Part shown: positions 52,625 through 60,845 of the stretch, piece after piece | Position numbering within the stretch: position 1 is the first letter of the stretch | Layout of the letters: each line of letters starts with the position of its first letter | Source: JABDIY01 sp963803875 | GTDB taxonomy: Bacteria > Actinomycetota > Acidimicrobiia > Acidimicrobiales > SZUA-35 | Direction: 5' to 3' | NCBI GenBank assembly: GCA_963803875.1 | Contig: CAWDOA010000016.1 | Location: 434,001 to 498,000 of the forward strand | DNA: 64,000 bases | Notes under the pieces: model-generated | The model's input: only the letters and a program-made list of their open reading frames with translations | The model's database searches: none | Told to the model about the DNA's origin: nothing | Made by a program: the position numbers and the translations under genes

Positions 52625-53427
52625 TCGAGCACAACGAAGCGACTCCAGAAGTCACTTACGGGTCATATCTTCGGATCCCCGAACTGTTGTCGCTCCAACA
52701 GCCGGCATCGGATCCGCCCGAGCACGATGAGACGCTCTTCATCATCATTCATCAGGTGTACGAGCTGTGGTTCAAGCAGGTTCTCCACGAACTGGATCAC
52801 TTTGCTGACCATCTCAATGCGGACCGACCTCACAAGGGAGCTCATCAGCTCAAACGGGTGCTGAAGATCTTCAAGACCCTCGTCGCTCAGCTGGACGTAT
52901 TGGAGACAATGACGCCGCTGGAGTTCGAGTCGTTCCGCCACTTCCTCGCGAGTGCGTCCGGATTTCAAAGCGTGCAGTTCCGGGAGCTCGAGTTCCTCCT
53001 GGGTTTCAAGTCAGCCGTTCACGCCGAACGGTTCGCTGATCAACCCGAACTCAGCGTCGCCCTGAACCGTCGACTCGAGGCACCGTCGCTATGGGACGTG
53101 TTCCTGGCGTTTCTCAGTCGAGCTGGCTACGACGTGCCCCTGGATATTCTCAACCGAGACGTTCAGGAACCGGTCACATCATCGGAGGGTGTCCAGGAAA
53201 CACTGGTCGAGGTCTATCGAAACGACCCGGCACTAGCTGAACTCTGTGAAAGCCTCACCGACCTGGACGAAGGCCTCCAGGAATGGCGCTATCGGCACGT
53301 GAAGATGGTGCAGCGCACCATCGGGACAAAACCGGGGACCGGCGGTTCGGCCGGCGCTGAGTATCTGCGAACCACCTTGTTCCGAGCCGCCTTTCCCGAT
53401 CTGTGGGAGATCCGTGTCCGATTCTGA
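52621..53427 (+). CDS. kynA: tryptophan 2,3-dioxygenase
   Basis: This 268-residue heme enzyme has TYGSYLRIPELLSLQ, DETLFIIIHQVYELWFKQVLHELD (active-site residues), QLDVLETMTPLEFESFRHFL, SGFQSVQFRELEFLLGF and the late GTGGSAGAEYLRTTL. It performs the first step, L-tryptophan to N-formylkynurenine. Overlaps kmo by four bases; its end overlaps kynB by 14. Confidence 0.96.
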   Translation: MIEHNEATPEVTYGSYLRIPELLSLQQPASDPPEHDETLFIIIHQVYELWFKQVLHELDHFADHLNADRPHKGAHQLKRVLKIFKTLVAQLDVLETMTPLEFESFRHFLASASGFQSVQFRELEFLLGFKSAVHAERFADQPELSVALNRRLEAPSLWDVFLAFLSRAGYDVPLDILNRDVQEPVTSSEGVQETLVEVYRNDPALAELCESLTDLDEGLQEWRYRHVKMVQRTIGTKPGTGGSAGAEYLRTTLFRAAFPDLWEIRVRF

Positions 53428-54298
53428 GGACCAGGTTCTGTGGCCCTCGAACCGTGAGGATCTCGCACGGGCCTACTCACCCAGCAGTTGTGTCGCGGAT
53501 ATCCAACCATTCCTCGATCGGTACGCAGCAGAGAGTCAGCGAGTTCGAGATTCGTTGAGTTTCCAGACTCACAGGTACGGGACCGGACCCCGAGCTGAAC
53601 TCGACCTCTTCGATGCCGGTGAACAGCAGGTGCATGCCTTCATTCACGGGGGCTACTGGCAACAGCTCAGTAAGGCCGACGCCTCGTTTCCGGCTGAGGA
53701 CTTCGTTGCCAGAGGTGTCACCTACATCGCAGTGGGGTACGACCTTTGTCCCCAGGTGCGGTTGCGAGACGTTGTCAACGCAGTGCGTGCGGCCCTTCGG
53801 TGGATTGTCAGCCGTTTTCCCCACGCCAGCATCACTCTCTCGGGTTCCTCTGCCGGTGCCCATCTTGCCGCATGTGTGGCTGAACCGGGTGAGATCGACC
53901 GCCTCGTGCTGCTGTCGGGGATCTATGATCTACGGCCGCTGGTTGAGACCTATGTGAACGATCTCGTGGGTTTGGACGCCGCTGAAGCAGCCAACCTGAG
54001 TCCCCTCCTCAGTCCGCCACCTGGAGTTCGGACCAGGGTTGTCTGGGGCGAAAACGAAACCGACGCCTTCAAGTTGCAAAGCCGTCGGTATGCCGCCCAC
54101 GTGGGCGGAACCACGCACGAGGTCGCGGCACGAAACCATTTCGACATCGTCCACGACCTGTTTGACATCTCCGAAACCCCTGCAGCCACCGGCGAACGCC
54201 TACGTGGCACCGGTACGAAGAGTTCCCGGGAGCATGCCCCTTCGGGGAGTAATCAGACCGCCAGTAGGTCTCGAGCGCCGGTGTCTGATGACGGGTGA
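53414..54298 (+). CDS. kynB: arylformamidase (kynurenine formamidase), alpha/beta hydrolase type
   Basis: The 294-residue protein has the HGGYW oxyanion motif in HAFIHGGYWQQL, nucleophile elbow TLSGSSAGAHLAACV, acid in WGENETDAFKLQS and base in NHFDIVHDLFD. This is the eukaryote-like hydrolase fold rather than the usual bacterial metal-dependent KynB. It hydrolyses N-formylkynurenine. The last 46 bases (a low-complexity Ser/Arg tail) overlap the converging sigma-factor gene. Confidence 0.9.
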   Translation: MSDSEDQVLWPSNREDLARAYSPSSCVADIQPFLDRYAAESQRVRDSLSFQTHRYGTGPRAELDLFDAGEQQVHAFIHGGYWQQLSKADASFPAEDFVARGVTYIAVGYDLCPQVRLRDVVNAVRAALRWIVSRFPHASITLSGSSAGAHLAACVAEPGEIDRLVLLSGIYDLRPLVETYVNDLVGLDAAEAANLSPLLSPPPGVRTRVVWGENETDAFKLQSRRYAAHVGGTTHEVAARNHFDIVHDLFDISETPAATGERLRGTGTKSSREHAPSGSNQTASRSRAPVSDDG

Positions 54299-55188
54299 CG
54301 CAGCTTGCTCATCGCTCGAGCCTCGATCTGGCGAATACGTTCGCGGGTGAGGTTGAAGTGTTCACCCACTTCTTCCAGGGTGCGCGGTTCGCCTCGGTCG
54401 AGGCCGAACCTCAACTTGAGAATCTCCCGCTCTCGCTCATCGAGCGGCGAGAGCAGGCGACTGATCTCTTCGGGCAGCAGTGCGGTGGCGGCCACCTCGA
54501 ACGGTGAGTCGGCGCCACGATCTTCCACAACATCGCCAAGTTCGGCGTCGCCGTCTTCTCGAAGTGGTTCTGAGAGTGACAACGGTTCGGCCGCGAATCG
54601 GAGTGCCTCGGTGACCTTCTCTTCGGGCATCTCGACCTCTTTGGCAAGTTCGAGCAGGGTTGCAGGTCTGCCGTACTTGAGTTCGAGGCGGGATCGAGCC
54701 TTCTGAAGGCGGGCGAGGGTGTCGCCGGCATGGACGGGAAGCCGGATGGTGCGGCCGGTGTTGGCAATGCCTCGAGTGATCGCTTGGCGAATCCACCATG
54801 TTGCGTAGGTGGAGAACTTGAAGCCCTTGCGCCAGTCGAACTTCTCGACAGCGTGCATGAGGCCGAGGTTGCCTTCCTGAATGAGATCGAGCAGAGGAAG
54901 ACCCGAAGCCTGGTATTTCTTGGCGATCGAGACGACGAGGCGCAGGTTGGACTGTACGAAGGTTCGTTCAGCCTCGCGACCCTGCCGAATGGCTCGACGA
55001 AGCTCGCGCTTACGGGCTGGCGTGACCTCGGCGCTGGCTTCCATCTCTTCGGAGGCAGCCTTGCCAGCTTCGATCGCCTGGGCGAGTTTGACTTCGCCCT
55101 CTTTGGTGAGCAGCGGGTATTGGCCGATATCGGTGAGGTACAGCCTGACGAGGTCTTCCTCGTCTCTTTCAACTCGCTCTTTTGCCAA
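54253..55188 (-). CDS. sigma-70 family factor, group 1/2 (RpoD/HrdB-like)
   Basis: The 311-residue protein starts at TTG 55188 with GAGAGG upstream. It has region 1.2 (EEDLVRLYLTDIGQYPLLT), 2.3-2.4 (FKFSTYATWWIRQAITRGIANTGRTIRLP), region 3, and region 4.2 (GEPRTLEEVGEHFNLTRERIRQIEARAMSKLRHP). There is no long acidic N-terminal extension, so it is more likely a SigB/HrdD-like group 2 factor than the main housekeeping sigma; not certain. TAGCCT about 60 bases upstream on the minus strand may be its -10. Confidence 0.92.
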   Translation of the reverse strand: MAKERVERDEEDLVRLYLTDIGQYPLLTKEGEVKLAQAIEAGKAASEEMEASAEVTPARKRELRRAIRQGREAERTFVQSNLRLVVSIAKKYQASGLPLLDLIQEGNLGLMHAVEKFDWRKGFKFSTYATWWIRQAITRGIANTGRTIRLPVHAGDTLARLQKARSRLELKYGRPATLLELAKEVEMPEEKVTEALRFAAEPLSLSEPLREDGDAELGDVVEDRGADSPFEVAATALLPEEISRLLSPLDEREREILKLRFGLDRGEPRTLEEVGEHFNLTRERIRQIEARAMSKLRHPSSDTGARDLLAV

Positions 55189-55247
55189 CGAAAAACCTCT
55201 CGTGCGGGGTGAGAACTTGCGGGACCACGATTCCGGGGGTAGAGGTT

Positions 55248-55253
55248 AGGCTA
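55248..55253 (-). promoter_or_regulatory. -10 element of sigma-70 gene
   Basis: TAGCCT on the minus strand, about 60 bases before the TTG start, leaving room for a leader with GAGAGG. Confidence 0.35.
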
Positions 55254-55295
55254 CCGAAGAGTCGGGGAGTTCGTACCAATCGTGCATCGGCATTG

Positions 55296-55637
55296 TCAAC
55301 GAGACCCTTGATCGCCAATAATCCGTGGCGGCGATGTTCTGATTGTTCCGGTGACATTCTCGACGACGATCGGAGTGTCGCAGAACTCGACCACGGGCGG
55401 GGATCCGTACTTCTCCGTGACCCCTTCCACCCAGCCAGGATTGAAACGAGCCTCGGCGTCGGCTCTGTTGGTCCACCAGTACACCGCACCGACGGTGCCA
55501 TCGTCGGCCCGTAGGTAGGCCTTGCCAATCAGCCCGGGCACGTCGAGATAGCGAGCCGCCGATTCGGCGAAGATCTCGGCGGCTTCGTCGATGTTCGAGG
55601 TGCTGGTTCCCGGGAACCGAACGATCGTGAGGATCAT
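55296..55637 (-). CDS. YdhR/ABM-like small protein
   Basis: The 113-residue ferredoxin-like fold protein reads ILTIVRFPGTSTSNIDEAAEIF, then YLDVPGLIGKAYLRADDGTVGAVYWWTNRADAEAR. This resembles YdhR-type putative monooxygenases. The start overlaps the nadE stop by four bases, so it is translated after nadE. No catalytic assignment is possible. Confidence 0.75.
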   Translation of the reverse strand: MILTIVRFPGTSTSNIDEAAEIFAESAARYLDVPGLIGKAYLRADDGTVGAVYWWTNRADAEARFNPGWVEGVTEKYGSPPVVEFCDTPIVVENVTGTIRTSPPRIIGDQGSR

Positions 55638-57353
55638 CCGCGGTACCGGTTGGTCATCGGCATACGCCGGTCGCGGCCGAACGCCTTGGAGCTGACCCGA
55701 ACCCCGGGAGGATTCTGTCGGCGTTTGTACTCGGCGATGTCCACCAAGCGAACGATCCGATCGACGATCGCAGGGTCGTAGCCCTTTTCCTTGATCTCGG
55801 AACCGGTGAGATCATTCTCGACGTACAGCGCCAGCACGGCGTCGAGGACGTCGTAAGGCGGAAGACTCTGATCATCCCGCTGATCCGGTCGCAATTCAGC
55901 CGATGGCGGCTTGGAGATGATGTTCTCCGGAATCAAATCCAGGCCGGCTTGATCGTTGCGCCATCGGCACAGATGGTAGATCTGGGTCTTCCACAGATCT
56001 TTGATGACGGCGTAGCCTCCAGCGGTGTCTCCATAGAGCGTGGAGTAGCCGACCGAGGTTTCACTCTTGTTCCCGGTTGTGAGAATGAGCCATCCGAGTT
56101 TGTTGGAAAGCGCCATCATGATGACGCCCCGGATGCGGCTTTGGAGGTTCTCCTCGGTGGTGTCGACCTCGCGGCCCTCGAAACTGGGAGCGAGCATTTC
56201 GAGCATCGACTCATGGGCCGGTTCGATCGGGATCCTGCGATAGTCGACCCCGAGGTTGGCGCACAGCTTTTCGCTGTCAGAGATGCTGTGGTCACTGCTG
56301 AACCGGCTCGGCATCAGCACGCAGTTGACGTTTTCCGGGTCCCAGGGCATCGGCGGCGATTGCGGTGACGATAGTGGAGTCGATCCCACCTGAAAGGGCT
56401 ATCCCAACCGAGCTGAACCCGTTCTTCCGAACGTAGTCTCGCGTTCCGACGACCAGCGCCTTCCACAGCTCCTGATGGGGACCTTCCAATGGTGTGATCG
56501 GTGATTCGACCGGTATCCCGGTGACCTCTTCGGGTCCGCTCACGCGGCGAACCGGCAGCTCGGGCGTGGCGACGTATTCGCCCCGAGGATCGAGTCGGCG
56601 CTTGCGGTAGGTGGGCACGACGTCCAGATCACAGATCATCATGTGCTCGTCGAACTGAGGGGCCCGGGCCAGGAGGCGTCCCTCGTGGTTGAACACGACT
56701 GAGCCACCGTCGAAGACCAACTCGTCCTGACCGCCGACCTGGTTGGCGTAGACGATGAACACGCTGTTGTCGGTGGCGCGGGTACTCACCAGTACATCTC
56801 GATCGAGAGCTTTGCCCTGCCGGTAGGGCGATGCGTTGGGGCACAGGATCACCTCGGCACCGCCGCGGGCCTGATCGAGAATTGGACCGGTTGGTGACCA
56901 CAGGTCCTCACAGATCACGATCCCGCAGCGGACTCCGTTGATCTCGACCAGGTCGAGGGAATCGTTGCCGGGCGTGAAGTAGCGGTTCTCGTCGAAAACG
57001 CCGTAGTTGGGCAGGAGTCGTTTGTAGTGTTCGGTGACGATCTCACCATCTGCACACAGTGCCACGGCATTGTGAATGTTCCTTCCGCCCCGAATGAAGC
57101 CGACAACGGCTGCACAGGGTCCTGTAGTTGCAGCCGCTACTTTGTCTAGAGCCTTGTGGCAATCCTCGACAAAGCCGGTCTTGAGCACGAGATCTTCAAC
57201 CGGGTAGCCGCACACTGCCATTTCGGGAAAGACGGCAACATCGGCACCTGCTGCTTCGGCACGACGTAATGAGTCGATGATGCGCTCTACGTTGCCATCC
57301 AGGTCACCAACGACGGTGTTGATCTGGCACGTGGCAACTCGAAGTCTGCGCAT
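55634..57353 (-). CDS. nadE: glutamine-dependent NAD+ synthetase, frameshifted
   Basis: The N-terminal nitrilase-type glutaminase has the triad segments VFPEMAVCGYPVEDL (Glu), HYKRLLPNYGVFDENRYF (Lys) and GIVICEDLWSP (Cys). The synthetase domain has SVGIALSGGIDSTIVTAIAADAL (PP-loop). After a break near 56340 come NVNCVLMPSRFSS, TGNKSETSVGYSTLYGDTAGG and PPSAELRPDQRDDQSLPPYD. Repair gives about 573 residues. It amidates deamido-NAD. TAGACT six bases before ATG 57353 gives a leaderless layout. Confidence 0.93.
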
Positions 57354-57359
57354 ACCCGG

Positions 57360-57365
57360 AGTCTA
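57360..57365 (-). promoter_or_regulatory. -10 element of nadE
   Basis: TAGACT on the minus strand, six bases before ATG 57353. Confidence 0.5.
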
Positions 57366-57517
57366 TTGAGTGGTTTCGTCGCTGGGTTTCATGGCCCCTT
57401 CGGGTGGGAGGATCGCCTGCTGTCCTCGCCCGGGGAAGCTATGGGATCATGGAGGGGTGGCACAGGTGTCGGTGGTGCGTGGTCTAGCCTGTCTCGGCAC
57501 GGGCAGGTGAACTCTTG

Positions 57518-58762
57518 ATGACCCCTTCGCGCCGCTCCGTACGACCCGCTCAGACCAATCGGTTCCGCTCCGCGTTTGTCGTTGTCGTGCTTGCTTTGGG
57601 TGCTGGGGCAGTGACACCGTCGGGGGCTCAGGAAGTGGACGAGGACGACCTCTCGTCCGAGGAACTCGATGAGATCCGGGTCGAGCAGGAACGGAACGAG
57701 GAGCTGTTGGCTGACGCAGCGCGAGGGATCGATGGGACTCTCGGGGAGATCTCCGACCTCAGCTCGGCCATGGAAGTGCTCGATCAGGCCATCAACAAAC
57801 AGGAGCTGGAGGTGAAAGCAGCCAGCACCAAGCTCGGGATCGCCGAGCGCCGCCTCGCCGAGTCCACGGACGCAGTTGTGACGGCCGAGGCTGCACTGGT
57901 CGGACTCGAGGCTCAGGTCCGGCAACGGGCGGTTGAGTCCTTCGTCGAGCAGGACGTAAGTACCCCCGCGATCGTCTATACCAACAATCCCGGGCTGACG
58001 GTTCGGATGGAGGCTCTCCTCACCGCGATCCTGCAGGGGGATGCCGACGTTGCCGAGGCGTACACGGCGGTTCAGAACGAACTGGCTGTCGAACGGGAAA
58101 CCGCTCGGGTCAACCGGGTCGCAGCCGAGCAGTTTCGGGTGGAAGTGGAACGGGTACAGCGGCGCCTCGAAGCAGATCGCGCTATTCAGATCGAGCTGTT
58201 CGAGGCAAGCAACGAGCGCCTGGAGCACCTGCTCAACGAACAGGCCTATCGTGAGCGGCTGGGTGAGGACTTGGAAGCCAAGGAGCAGGCCGAACTGGAC
58301 AAGCTGGCCGCCCAGCTCCGAGCGGCGTCGTACACAGGACCGGGAGGGTTGGCCGGACCGGTAGCGACCCCGGATCAGATCGAGTGGGTCTACGGCATTG
58401 CCATCCACAACTCGGTGGCGTCCAATCTCCAGGCAATGATCGAAGCAGCCGAGGCCGACGGGATCATCCTCCGGGGCAGCGGTTGGCGCGATCCGTCAGC
58501 ACAGGTCCGATTGCGGCGAGCGCACTGTGGCACGTCGGACTACGCCATCTGGGAGGCGCCGGCGAGCAGCTGTCGTCCGCCCACGGCCCGTCCTGGCTCC
58601 TCGTACCACGAGCGTGGCCTCGCCGTCGACTTCACCGAGAACGGCAAGTCGATCAACCGACCCAGTTCGCCTGCCTACCTGTGGCTTCGCCGCAACGCCG
58701 CCGACTACGGCTTCTACAACCTCCCCACCGAACGCTGGCACTGGTCGACCACCGGCAAATAG
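57518..58762 (+). CDS. secreted coiled-coil D-Ala-D-Ala carboxypeptidase (M15B/VanY-like)
   Basis: From ATG 57518 the protein has 414 residues. A signal peptide (SAFVVVVLALGAGAVTPSGAQ) precedes about 230 residues of helical heptad-rich sequence typical of FtsEX-controlled or wall-hydrolase coiled coils. A VanY-type peptidase domain closes the chain: GWRDPSAQVRLRRAHCG, SSYHERGLAVDF (HxxGxAxD zinc motif) and ERWHWS. It trims wall stem peptides outside the cell. TAGCCT at 57485-57490 is a plausible -10. Confidence 0.88.
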   Translation: MTPSRRSVRPAQTNRFRSAFVVVVLALGAGAVTPSGAQEVDEDDLSSEELDEIRVEQERNEELLADAARGIDGTLGEISDLSSAMEVLDQAINKQELEVKAASTKLGIAERRLAESTDAVVTAEAALVGLEAQVRQRAVESFVEQDVSTPAIVYTNNPGLTVRMEALLTAILQGDADVAEAYTAVQNELAVERETARVNRVAAEQFRVEVERVQRRLEADRAIQIELFEASNERLEHLLNEQAYRERLGEDLEAKEQAELDKLAAQLRAASYTGPGGLAGPVATPDQIEWVYGIAIHNSVASNLQAMIEAAEADGIILRGSGWRDPSAQVRLRRAHCGTSDYAIWEAPASSCRPPTARPGSSYHERGLAVDFTENGKSINRPSSPAYLWLRRNAADYGFYNLPTERWHWSTTGK

Positions 58763-58865
58763 AGCCAACCCGTTTCCTCAGGCCCTCATTGTGGGAAAAG
58801 TGGTGGCTGAGGTAGTGGTCTGGAAGGCTGAACGAGTTGGCCCAGTCGCCGGGCACAGCTGGGGA

Positions 58866-59648
58866 CTAGCCAGTTCTTGAAAGGCTCTCCCGTGCCGATT
58901 CTGCGGCAGATTCGAGGATTCGACCGATTCTGGCCGTAATACCCTCGTCGTTGGTGCCGGTCCATTCGTCCATATAAATCTTCTTGGCTTCCACCGCGAT
59001 CGCAAAGCCGCGGTCGCCGTACCGGTCGTTGATCCACCGTGGCAGGTTGCCGCCTTTGAACTTCACATTTTCGCGTACGTCCAGCACGTCGTCGTAGAAC
59101 GGTAGTTCACTCATCGTCTGGCTGAAGCTGCGTACAACCGGACTCCAAGCCCGATGGATCGACTCGGTCCCAAGGTTTATCTCCGGGTTGAGTTCGGGGT
59201 CATCAACCGGACCGTCGGGGCCACCCCTCCTGTGGTTGTAGGAGTGCAGGTCGAGCACGAGGACATGACCGTGAACCTCGACCAACTCGTCGCAGATAGT
59301 GCCCAGCTCGTTGTAGAACCGGTCATAGATCTCGAGTGACCGCTGTTTGAGGTCTTGCGAGGGTAGTGAAGTCCAAACGTCGAGGCCCCATGCATCTTCA
59401 GGAGCGAGGTACACCGCCCGATCGCGGGGACGGTTGAGATCGACCTCGAAGCGCGATCGGTTGACGACGATGGAGTTCTTTGCAATCCCGACCCACTGGT
59501 CGGTGAACGGGTCTTCCTCTCTGAGCTGATCCTCTTCGGGCAGTCTCATCAATGCTGAGACCTCAGGCCGTAGTTCGTGGCCGGCGTGAATTGCCGTCGC
59601 CACGATGGGATCCTCACCCCGCGTTATCAGCCATTCGGGGCCGCTCAC
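58866..59648 (-). CDS. N-formylglutamate amidohydrolase-family protein
   Basis: The 260-residue product has the FGase pattern: IVATAIHAGHELRPEV (His near start), EEDPFTDQWVG, VDLNRPRDRAVY, VLVLDLHSYNHRRGG and later GGNLPRWINDRYGDRGFAIAVEAKKIYMDE. The family hydrolyses N-formylglutamate or similar N-acylated amino acids with a metal. No hut genes are near, and its start overlaps the stop of the ATP-grasp gene by four bases, so histidine degradation is unlikely. Confidence 0.87.
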   Translation of the reverse strand: MSGPEWLITRGEDPIVATAIHAGHELRPEVSALMRLPEEDQLREEDPFTDQWVGIAKNSIVVNRSRFEVDLNRPRDRAVYLAPEDAWGLDVWTSLPSQDLKQRSLEIYDRFYNELGTICDELVEVHGHVLVLDLHSYNHRRGGPDGPVDDPELNPEINLGTESIHRAWSPVVRSFSQTMSELPFYDDVLDVRENVKFKGGNLPRWINDRYGDRGFAIAVEAKKIYMDEWTGTNDEGITARIGRILESAAESARESLSRTG

Positions 59649-60688
59649 AGGGAGTTCATTTCTGGGTTGCTGAAGTTCCGCTCGTAGTAGCCCATGTAGC
59701 CGACCTTGCGCTCGAGGCTATCGATGACGGCATCGTTGAAGTTCACGCCCTCCAACTTCTGAGCCGAACCGAGTCCGCCCGGACTGAACACGTTGATCTC
59801 CATCAGCTTGTGGCCGACAATGTCGATCCCGACGAGGAACATACCGTCCTTGACCAGTTTGGGCCGAACGATCTCCGCCAGCTCCAGGGCTTCGTCGGTG
59901 AGGGTTGCCTTGGCCAGCGATCCGCCAGCGTGGAGGTTCGACCGCATGTCTCCTCCGCGTCGAACGCGCCGGAACGCGGCGTAGCGACCCTTGTGGCGGA
60001 GGGGTTGGCCGTTCATCAGGAACAACCGCGTGTCGCCGTCCTCGGCCTTGGTCAGGTACTCCTGGGCGATGATGTAACCATCTCGACTGACCGCATCGAT
60101 CATCTGATTGAGGTTGGCAGGATCGTCAGCTCGAACCAGAAAGACTCCTTCGCCGCCAGAGCCACTGAGCGGCTTGATGACGGCCCGTCCTTCGTTGTTG
60201 ACGAAGTCGCGAATCGATTGCCGATCTCGTGAAATGAGGGTCCTGGGCCGAACTTGTTCGGGGAAAAGCTGGAAGTACATCTTGTTGGCGGCTTTGGCCA
60301 GACCATTCGGATCATTGAGAACGATCACGCCGTGTCGCATCGCCACCCGCCCGAAGTCGATGGCGGCAGTCTTCGCCCACTCGCGGCTGCCCTTTTCGTC
60401 GGAGGGCACGTTGCGGAGGAACAGCACATCCAGGTCGTCAACGGTGATCCGTTCGGTGATGGCGTTCTTCCCGTGCAGATCTCGCAAGTACGCAATCCCG
60501 TCCTTGTACCTTGTTTTTGGGGGTCGCGTCGCCTTGGCTCTGACCAGTTCGTCGGGGTCATAGGCAAGGTCGCCTACGCTGATTGTCCACGCTTCGTGAC
60601 CTCGGTTGGTTGCCGTGACGCAGAGACGGGTGGTGGTATAGCCCGCCTCTTCGGTCTTGATGTCGTTCACGACGAATCCGATTCGCAT
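59645..60688 (-). CDS. GshB/RimK-like ATP-grasp ligase
   Basis: The 347-residue product resembles prokaryotic glutathione synthetase: N-terminal VVNDIKTEEAGYTTTRLCVTA, DDLDVLFLRNVPSDEKG, the ATP-grasp loop RAVIKPLSGSGGEGVFLV, RLFLMNGQPLRHKGRYAAF and the C-terminal LMEINVFSPGGLGSAQKLEG (Mg/ATP site). No gshA is adjacent. It is coupled to the amidohydrolase gene and divergent from the DUF1704 gene. It should form a carboxylate-amine bond on an unknown acceptor. Confidence 0.87.
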   Translation of the reverse strand: MRIGFVVNDIKTEEAGYTTTRLCVTATNRGHEAWTISVGDLAYDPDELVRAKATRPPKTRYKDGIAYLRDLHGKNAITERITVDDLDVLFLRNVPSDEKGSREWAKTAAIDFGRVAMRHGVIVLNDPNGLAKAANKMYFQLFPEQVRPRTLISRDRQSIRDFVNNEGRAVIKPLSGSGGEGVFLVRADDPANLNQMIDAVSRDGYIIAQEYLTKAEDGDTRLFLMNGQPLRHKGRYAAFRRVRRGGDMRSNLHAGGSLAKATLTDEALELAEIVRPKLVKDGMFLVGIDIVGHKLMEINVFSPGGLGSAQKLEGVNFNDAVIDSLERKVGYMGYYERNFSNPEMNSL

Positions 60689-60845
60689 CGCAGGTCCTTG
60701 TCATAGCCGCAGAGCGGAGATTGCACGCCACTACGGTTTGTGGCTGGCCCCTGATTGTATATCACTCAACGCATGAGACAGGGAGCAGAACCGGCGCTTC
60801 TCATGAAGCCAGTACAGTGCGGCGTGAGCGCTCGGAGGACGAGAG

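Noticed and set aside
57389..58408. 339-codon open frame opposite the M15 peptidase gene
   Set aside because: Antisense of a coiled-coil coding region; no start signal or family.
58866..59648. Histidine-degradation HutG
   Set aside because: No hutH, hutU or hutI nearby; translation is coupled to an ATP-grasp ligase instead.
59645..60688. Glutathione biosynthesis gene gshB
   Set aside because: No gshA adjacent and actinobacteria generally use mycothiol; kept as GshB-like only.
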